Assembly: GCA_016550405.1 (NCBI GenBank)
Contig: JABXGX010000180.1
Coordinates: forward strand, 1 to 15,132
Source of the DNA: an archaeon
GTDB taxonomy: Archaea; Asgardarchaeota; Hermodarchaeia; Hermodarchaeales; Hermodarchaeaceae
DNA: 15,132 bases
Reading direction: 5' to 3'
Positions 1-5,112 of the stretch are shown one piece after another. The position numbers and the translations under genes are program-made. How positions within the stretch are numbered: position 1 is the stretch's first letter; every line of letters starts with the position of its first letter. Below the pieces are notes generated by a model, which worked only from the letters and a program-made list of their open reading frames with translations, made no database searches and had not been told where the DNA came from.

Positions 1-1
1 C

Positions 2-211
2 ATGGGCTATTCCCGGGCCCGAAGCGCCGCGATTGAAGCTGTATTACTTGCAACAAAAATTCGGGCTTTTCAAAGAGACTCAACACTAGTTCGCAGCACG
101 AATCAACAAATCGATCAACTTTCTGATCTGGTTGAACGAATTGCTCCTAATTCACCTTCCGCTGAAGTGATTCGTAGCGTAAAATCGCTCTTACCATTAT
201 GGGGTGAATGA
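2..211 (+). CDS. C-terminal fragment of a probable DUF447 family protein (5' truncated by window edge)
   Basis: Only the last 69 residues are visible, and the reading frame is open to the left edge, so the ATG at position 2 is probably an internal methionine. The fragment reads as two helices. It contains RARSAAIEAVLLATKI (residues 5-20), which resembles the C-terminal helical domain of DUF447 proteins, archaeal proteins with a flavin-reductase-like split barrel at the N terminus. Its stop TGA (209-211) overlaps the next gene's ATG (208-210) as ATGA, so the two genes are translationally coupled. From memory, DUF447 genes occur beside beta-RFAP synthase in methanogens and in the C1 clusters of methylotrophic bacteria, which supports the call. 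The family match rests on a short segment and remains tentative. Confidence 0.5.
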   Translation: MGYSRARSAAIEAVLLATKIRAFQRDSTLVRSTNQQIDQLSDLVERIAPNSPSAEVIRSVKSLLPLWGE

Positions 212-1203
212 ATGCTATGATGAAATCTAATAATACAAATATAACTATCCGGGCTAGTGCACGACTTCATCTTGGCTTTATTGATTTGCATGGTGGTTTG
301 GGACGGAAGTATGGTTCGTTGGGCGTTTCACTTCAGCATCCGATTTGTGTTGTTGAAGTGAATTCTGAGAAAACAGGGTTACAGGTTTCTGGGGAACATA
401 AAGCTCTAGTTAAAGAGATTGCAAATCGTACCATCGAGCATTTTGGAATATCAACGGGATTACATGTTACCATCCGGGAATCCATTCCCCGTCATGTTGG
501 CTTAGGATCTGGAACTCAATTGGGACTTGCGGTGGCGACAGGAATAACAATGGTGGCAGGAATTGACACTAATGTTCGAGAATTAGCCACCATTCTTGAA
601 AGGGGCATTGTTTCTGGAGTGGGAACTGCAACCTTTGCCTTGGGGGGATTTGTGGTTGATGGAGGGAAACCGACAAAGCAACCCACACAGGGAGTTGGAC
701 TAGTGCCTCCTGTCATAATTCGTCATGAGATTCCTCCCGACTGGTACTTTGTAGTCGTCATACCAAAGGTAGCCCACGGGCTGAGTGGCATAGCTGAGAA
801 GCGAGCGTTCCAAGATCTTCCCTCTGCAAAACCTGAATCTGCCATGAAGACGAGTCGATTGCTGATAATGAAACTTATCCCCGCGATCATCGAGGATAAT
901 CTCGACCAATTTGGCGACACCCTTACGCAGATTCAGATTATAGTCGGTGAAGCCTTTGCTTCAACACAAGGGGGACGATTTGCTTATCCAGAGGTTTCCG
1001 ATTGTGTGGATGCCATGCTTGGTGCTGGTGCAAAAGGCGCAGGCCAAAGTTCCTGGGGACCAACATGCTATGGACTCGTTCGTGGAACGAAAGCGGCGTC
1101 AGAAGTGAAACATGCTGTTTCTGAAATATTAGATGCAAGCACCGGAGGAATGGTTTTCATATCCACTGTAAACAATCAAGGTGCGAAAATCACATCTAAT
1201 TAA
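208..1203 (+). CDS. beta-ribofuranosylaminobenzene 5'-phosphate synthase (beta-RFAP synthase)
   Basis: This enzyme condenses 4-hydroxybenzoate (or p-aminobenzoate) with PRPP, releasing CO2 and diphosphate. It is the first committed step of the arabitol-linked half of tetrahydromethanopterin (EC 2.4.2.54 family). The 331-residue length is normal. It has the GHMP-kinase-type fold: RASARLHLGFIDLHGG at residues 15-30, the glycine-rich PRHVGLGSGTQLGLA at 94-108, and the late GAKGAGQSSWGPTCYG at 274-289. These three blocks together distinguish beta-RFAP synthases from true GHMP kinases. The ATG at 208 overlaps the upstream stop. Later ATGs at 217 and 220 are also possible starts, since the first conserved block begins at residue 14. 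The stop TAA (1201-1203) lies in the same TTAA as the stop of the facing gene. Its presence predicts that the organism makes H4MPT or a related pterin. Confidence 0.92.
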   Translation: MNAMMKSNNTNITIRASARLHLGFIDLHGGLGRKYGSLGVSLQHPICVVEVNSEKTGLQVSGEHKALVKEIANRTIEHFGISTGLHVTIRESIPRHVGLGSGTQLGLAVATGITMVAGIDTNVRELATILERGIVSGVGTATFALGGFVVDGGKPTKQPTQGVGLVPPVIIRHEIPPDWYFVVVIPKVAHGLSGIAEKRAFQDLPSAKPESAMKTSRLLIMKLIPAIIEDNLDQFGDTLTQIQIIVGEAFASTQGGRFAYPEVSDCVDAMLGAGAKGAGQSSWGPTCYGLVRGTKAASEVKHAVSEILDASTGGMVFISTVNNQGAKITSN

Positions 1204-2297
1204 GCTTCCTTGTACATGTTCTGGATTTGTTTAGCTTGAGGTAAGCTAATCCAATCCAGAACTGTGCCACTACATTCTTTCAATTGCATCGTGTCAACAA
1301 GGGTGGCTGAAGGTCCACCGGCAAGACCATCTGCAAAGAGGGCGGCACCTTGAGCAGCTTCTTTGGATTTGTCACCTAACCGCTGTACTTGCTTTACAGG
1401 AAATCCGAACTGTCTCATTCGAGTTGCTAAATCATTGACAAGAAAGGGGACACGGGTTAAACGACCGGAGAGAAGAATTTCCCGAGGTTCAGGTACTGAT
1501 ATCATGAGGGCTGCAACCGATTTGGTGAGCCCTTCTGCAACAGCATTCCACGCTTCCTGTGCCTTTTGATCGTCTCGCTTGAGCAACTCTGCAAATGCTT
1601 CTGGGCTGAGTGTTGGATCCTCAAGGGATGACATCACACCACCTTGGAAGAGGGTGCCCTTTGAAAATCCTCGGAGGAGGTATGCAAGTTCCCCATCCAT
1701 TCCTCCAAGAGTCAGAAATCCTGGTCCCCCAATAGTTCCCCCTATTCCATCAACAACAAGGCCTTTATCAACTGCAACAGCCGCCGGGTAGCCATACCCG
1801 AGTTCGACTAATACAAAGGCGGTTTCCTTAACTGCAATATTCAATCGGTGGGCTTGATCATATACTCCAAGAATAGCACAACAGAGCTTATCCGCTGTAC
1901 CAAGATCGATGCGGTTATGTTTCCGCCAGATAGGAACCGAATGGAGGTGGATCACCCCTGGAATGAAGACCATATTGATGTCGGTTTTTTGGACCAATCG
2001 CACCATATCTTTGATCGCTTCGAGAACGGGAATTTTATCGTCATCATGGCGGACAAGGACTAGTTGAAAAAATTCCTTCCCAGTGACTTCTGAGGCGGGA
2101 AGAAGTGGTAGTCCGTAGCCTGAGGGTCCCGCCACCAAGTCGATGTTTCCAGCCTTGGTAATCACATCGAGGATACTTTGCGGGTTTTCCGCAACCTCTA
2201 CACTTGTGATAGAAGTTTGAAGGAAAATCTTCCCATCATCGAGTCCACAAAAATCAAAGGAGCGCGTTCCAGGATCGATACCAATTACACGAACCAC
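1200..2297 (-). CDS. DUF1464 family protein (ASKHA fold, predicted butyrate-kinase-like)
   Basis: This 365-residue protein matches the archaeal DUF1464 family, which is annotated by fold as a predicted butyrate kinase but has no proven reaction that I know of. The N-terminal IGIDPGTRSFDFCGLDDG (residues 5-22) is the phosphate-1 loop of the acetate/sugar kinase-Hsp70-actin superfamily. DGIGGTIGGPG at 183-193 looks like the second phosphate loop, and the segment around 272-281 (EILLSGRLTR) like the adenosine motif. The start is GTG at 2297, with GAGG eight bases upstream (plus-strand 2306-2309). It lies 50 bp downstream of the ATP-grasp gene on the same strand and probably forms an operon with it. 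Its end overlaps the end of beta-RFAP synthase. A kinase role in cofactor synthesis is inferred only from position. Confidence 0.85.
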   Translation of the reverse strand: MVRVIGIDPGTRSFDFCGLDDGKIFLQTSITSVEVAENPQSILDVITKAGNIDLVAGPSGYGLPLLPASEVTGKEFFQLVLVRHDDDKIPVLEAIKDMVRLVQKTDINMVFIPGVIHLHSVPIWRKHNRIDLGTADKLCCAILGVYDQAHRLNIAVKETAFVLVELGYGYPAAVAVDKGLVVDGIGGTIGGPGFLTLGGMDGELAYLLRGFSKGTLFQGGVMSSLEDPTLSPEAFAELLKRDDQKAQEAWNAVAEGLTKSVAALMISVPEPREILLSGRLTRVPFLVNDLATRMRQFGFPVKQVQRLGDKSKEAAQGAALFADGLAGGPSATLVDTMQLKECSGTVLDWISLPQAKQIQNMYKEA

Positions 2298-2305
2298 AGT
2301 GAGAA

Positions 2306-2309
2306 CCTC
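2306..2309 (-). promoter_or_regulatory. Shine-Dalgarno site for the DUF1464 gene
   Basis: GAGG on the minus strand, eight bases before the GTG at 2297. It supports GTG as the start, since there is no ATG nearby in frame. Confidence 0.5.
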
Positions 2310-2347
2310 GGTTCGCCTTTATCTGTTCGACTAAATAAGGGATACTG

Positions 2348-3568
2348 TCAATCGATGTTGTGCTGGGGAATGGGTATAAGGTGTTGGTAAATGGTATTAG
2401 CGATATCCCAAGCTCCAGCAAGGGCTTTCTCCCGTGATTCGGCAATGTGATTTACTGTGCACATTGGATCGCCACGTTCTGCAACACTTCCTGGAATCGG
2501 GATATCCACGACACCAGGGAAATTACTAAGATTCGGGATTTTACAAGTGCTTTTTGCGTATACAATAAGCCGTGTACAGTACCCATGAAGTACTGGTCTT
2601 TTTGCGGGGAGATTCCCTTTACAAGCTTCGATATGATATGTGACGACATTCACGTTACTCACCAGTTCCAAGGCTTCAATGGTCGCTTGAAAACGGGGAT
2701 TGATTTCCATGAAGTGTACTGTTCCCTGATGATCTATTACAAAATCGATGCCATTACTTCCAAGCAATTCTAGGTGAGTCCCCATTAATTCAGAGATTCT
2801 TACTAGCTTCTTAATCTGTATTTTCGGCGCTTTCAACGGGACTATATTCCCACAATACGCTTTGGTTCGGCCTTTACCAAGTTCGGCAAGTCCAATTAAC
2901 TGCTCATTAATAGAAACGGCAATCGCAGCATCTCCTGAGCAGAGAAGTGAAACACTTGCATCAGTGCCTTGGATGAGTTCTTGAATTAAGACTGGGTTAT
3001 CCGCAGTGAAGAGATGATAAGCTGAATAACGATCCAAATCTTGCTCTGTCCTTAGGATACGGGATTGAAATCCTCCACTACCAAACTTAGGTTTCACGAT
3101 AATAGGTAAGTCTAGTTGATTGGTAGCCCAGCGGAACTGGTTGGCTTCACAAGCTTCATAACCTTGAGGAATAGTTGCTCCTGATATATTTGCGATTTTT
3201 TGAGTAAGCTTTCGGTCTCTTGCACGACATAATTTGTCAGGTGGATTTCCAACTAGCCTGCCAAGCTTGCTTAAGTTCTCCCAGGCCTTGGGCTGATCAT
3301 CAAATCCTCCTCCCGCTAAAATAAAGTCGACCGGACCATGCTTTTCAAGGAGGTGTTGTGTGCCAATCACTAATGAATCAGCAGTTGGACCTTTAGGACG
3401 ATCAGGACGTTCATTAGGTTGTTGATGTAAAATTGCAGTATGCTTATCTGCCCACTCAGATAAGTCTAAATCACCCCAGAAATCAACGGCGAGTACTCGA
3501 TATCCCGCTTTTTTAGCTGATCGAGCCATGGGGCGAACATTGAACCCAACAACAAGCACGGTTTCCAT
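2348..3568 (-). CDS. ATP-grasp superfamily carboxylate-amine ligase (COG2232-like)
   Basis: ATP-grasp enzymes activate a carboxylate as an acyl phosphate and join it to an amine or thiol. In this 406-residue protein the N-terminal pre-ATP domain starts METVLVVGFNVRPMARSAKK. It continues with GYRVLAVDFWGDLDLSEWAD (22-41), which I recognise as typical of COG2232 predicted ligases, including one in the methylotroph H4MPT/methylofuran gene clusters. The ATP lid and lysine are at IIVKPKFGSGGFQS (156-169). The metal ligands are in FMEINPRFQATIEALE (286-301). The C-terminal extension (about 320-406) is outside the core grasp. The start ATG at 3568 has only a weak ribosome site. Its neighbours suggest ligation of glutamate or another acid during methanopterin or methanofuran assembly, which is inference. 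A general PylC-like or peptide ligase role is the alternative. Confidence 0.85.
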   Translation of the reverse strand: METVLVVGFNVRPMARSAKKAGYRVLAVDFWGDLDLSEWADKHTAILHQQPNERPDRPKGPTADSLVIGTQHLLEKHGPVDFILAGGGFDDQPKAWENLSKLGRLVGNPPDKLCRARDRKLTQKIANISGATIPQGYEACEANQFRWATNQLDLPIIVKPKFGSGGFQSRILRTEQDLDRYSAYHLFTADNPVLIQELIQGTDASVSLLCSGDAAIAVSINEQLIGLAELGKGRTKAYCGNIVPLKAPKIQIKKLVRISELMGTHLELLGSNGIDFVIDHQGTVHFMEINPRFQATIEALELVSNVNVVTYHIEACKGNLPAKRPVLHGYCTRLIVYAKSTCKIPNLSNFPGVVDIPIPGSVAERGDPMCTVNHIAESREKALAGAWDIANTIYQHLIPIPQHNID

Positions 3569-3784
3569 TCTGAAATCAACACAAAACTTCTCAACCTTCA
3601 GGCTAGTCTTACTCGCTTCTAAAGCTTTTCTAGAATCTAAAAATGCACCAAACGAAAACCCTATGCAAATGCTTGAGAACTTCGCATCACATTAAAGGAT
3701 GGATTCTTGAACCAAAAATGTTTAAGAGAGTTCATTGAGGGGAAAAAGTTGGGTACATGCATTAGGGATATCGAGGAATTTCGC
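3569..3784. promoter_or_regulatory. divergent intergenic region with candidate promoters
   Basis: About 216 bp separate the divergent ATP-grasp gene and the winged-helix gene, so both promoters must lie here. AT-rich stretches near 3619-3645, including AAAGCTTTTC and CTAAAAATG, are the best TATA-like candidates. The minus-strand reading CATTTTTAGATT would place a start site some 25-30 bases downstream, ahead of the ATG at 3568. No box is strong enough to fix. The 3707-3784 part is also open in the frame of the next gene and may be coding if a TTG start is used. Confidence 0.35.
3773..3776 (+). promoter_or_regulatory. Shine-Dalgarno site favouring the ATG start at 3785
   Basis: GAGG lies eight bases before ATG 3785. 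Two in-frame TTG codons upstream, 3707 (AAAGGA ahead) and 3749 (GAGGGG ahead), also have plausible sites, so the choice is not certain. Confidence 0.4.
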
Positions 3785-4255
3785 ATGTCACAACTAGCGG
3801 AGACTACAGACACAGCAACCATTCGGACTTTCTGTCATGGTTGTCAACAAGATATCAAGGTGACATTACCAAAGGCTATTGTGGAGAATGCCAGTTCTTA
3901 CCCTGTAAGTCATGCATATCTTCATGGAGATCCAGCGCATGTTCTTATTGTGTACATAGATCGGCAATACCTGATTCGTGGGACTGAACTCAGTGACACG
4001 GTGACTGTCGAGCGCCCACAAAAGAGTTTACCTCTTAATGCAATGGTGCTCCTTCGAGTGCCACGACGGTACCGCGAAACGGCCATGGCAATGCTAAAAC
4101 TACGGCAAGCTAATGCTGCGGATATTGCATCAATAACTGGGAAATCCCAAAATGCCGAATCCAAATATCTAGGGGCTCTATTTCGTCTAGGCTATTTAGA
4201 GCGTTCTCGACTCGGTCGGTTCTATCAGTATAGCCTTACCCATTCCACACGTTGA
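3785..4255 (+). CDS. small CxxC/His-rich plus winged-helix protein, probable transcription regulator
   Basis: I do not recognise a named family. From ATG 3785 the protein has 156 residues. The N-terminal half carries a CHGC pair (residues 17-20), then histidines in SHAYLHGDPAHVLIVYIDRQ (42-61, with His43, His47 and His52), so a metal site is possible. The C-terminal half (about 92-152) looks like a winged helix: a helix AMAMLKLRQ, then AADIASITGKS as the helix-turn-helix, a recognition helix SKYLGALFRLGYLERS, and an aromatic wing RFYQYSLT. It is basic overall, consistent with DNA binding. It is the first gene of a run with the MinD-like ATPase (17 bp gap) and the repeat protein. An autoregulator or sensor for that pair is the simplest inference. 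A start at TTG 3707 would add 26 residues. Confidence 0.7.
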   Translation: MSQLAETTDTATIRTFCHGCQQDIKVTLPKAIVENASSYPVSHAYLHGDPAHVLIVYIDRQYLIRGTELSDTVTVERPQKSLPLNAMVLLRVPRRYRETAMAMLKLRQANAADIASITGKSQNAESKYLGALFRLGYLERSRLGRFYQYSLTHSTR

Positions 4256-4257
4256 TT

Positions 4258-4264
4258 AAGGAGG
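4258..4264 (+). promoter_or_regulatory. Shine-Dalgarno site for the MinD-like gene
   Basis: AAGGAGG, a near-perfect site, ends eight bases before TTG 4273. This makes 4273 the start rather than the TTG at 4252, which lies upstream of the site. Confidence 0.75.
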
Positions 4265-4272
4265 AAAGGATC

Positions 4273-5109
4273 TTGGCACAGCCACATGGAATTCACGAGG
4301 CAAATAGGCCAAGTCTGAATAAGGCTATCACAATTCACAGCTTTAAGGGTGGGACTGGGAAGTCCAACCTCTCAGCTAATACAGCTCTAACACTAGCTCA
4401 GCGGGGATGGAATGTTGTTCTTCTTGATTTTGATTTTCGTGCTCCCAGCTTGAATGCATTATTGCAATGTAACGGTGTTGAGTACTACATCAATGATTGG
4501 CTAGAGCAGCACTGTGAATTACCTGATGTGTTAATCGATTTAAGCGAGCAGTTTCACACCAAAGGACGCTTCCAAGTCGGGTTTACCAATCCATGCGGTG
4601 AGGCAATTAATGAAATGACTATCCATAGCCTTGATGAAGAATGGCAAGCCCGCGTGCTCCAATTAGTCCTTGATGGTAAAGATCTCCTCTTTGAACGATT
4701 TGGGATTAATTTTCAGATTTTTGATACAAGTCCAGGATTTGCGCTTAGCTCAATCAATGCGATTCTTGCAGCTGATGAGCTCATTTTAGTGATTAAAATG
4801 GATCAATTGGATATAGTTGGAACCCAGCATCTTATCAAAGGTGTATACAATCAAACGCTGGGAAAACGCCCTGAACTGATTATCAATAAGGTTCCATGCA
4901 GTATGTTACAATCCTCTGAGGATTATTTGAAGTTGAAGAATTCATTAAGCCGTAAGCTTGGCATTGAAGTTGTGAGTATTATTCCCTGTTTCTGTGAGGT
5001 CATGGAGAACATGAGTCAAAGTCTCTTTGTGGAAAAAGAGCCGGATCATCAATTCTCGCAATCAATCAAGCAGCTTGCAGCACATTTTGAAACGGGAAAT
5101 TCATGGTGA
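4273..5109 (+). CDS. MinD/ParA-family P-loop ATPase
   Basis: A 278-residue SIMIBI-class ATPase. From the TTG start, the deviant Walker A motif FKGGTGKSN is at residues 24-32, with signature Lys25 and P-loop Lys30. The A' segment VVLLDFDFRAPSLN is near 53-66, and Walker B is QIFDTSPGF near 153-161. Such proteins dimerise on ATP and use hydrolysis to position or switch a partner: cell-division machinery, plasmids or chromosomes, pili and flagella, or chemoreceptors. The C terminus ends acidic and polar and lacks the amphipathic membrane-targeting helix of bacterial MinD, so the protein is probably cytosolic or recruited by a partner. It follows the winged-helix gene by 17 bp and nearly abuts the repeat-protein gene, which points to one complex. 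The function is unassigned. It is not an iron-sulfur carrier of the Mrp type, since no CxxC is present near the C terminus. Confidence 0.88.
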   Translation: MAQPHGIHEANRPSLNKAITIHSFKGGTGKSNLSANTALTLAQRGWNVVLLDFDFRAPSLNALLQCNGVEYYINDWLEQHCELPDVLIDLSEQFHTKGRFQVGFTNPCGEAINEMTIHSLDEEWQARVLQLVLDGKDLLFERFGINFQIFDTSPGFALSSINAILAADELILVIKMDQLDIVGTQHLIKGVYNQTLGKRPELIINKVPCSMLQSSEDYLKLKNSLSRKLGIEVVSIIPCFCEVMENMSQSLFVEKEPDHQFSQSIKQLAAHFETGNSW

Positions 5110-5112
5110 GAG

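Noticed and set aside
208..1203. Reading as a GHMP sugar or mevalonate kinase
   Set aside because: The RLHLGFIDLHGG opening and GAKGAGQSSWGP block are those of beta-RFAP synthases, which share the fold but not the kinase reaction.
2447..2773. 108-codon open frame on the plus strand
   Set aside because: It lies wholly antisense to the ATP-grasp gene, has no ribosome site, and its composition is that of a reversed coding strand; the ATP-grasp motifs fix the real frame.
2348..3568. Pyrrolysine synthesis ligase PylC
   Set aside because: No pylB, pylD, pylS or pylT is nearby, and the N-terminal FWGDLDL pattern fits the COG2232-type group better.
4273..5109. Plasmid or integrated-element ParA partition gene
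   Set aside because: There is no ParB-like partner, centromere-like repeat, integrase or replication gene nearby, and its neighbours are core metabolic genes.
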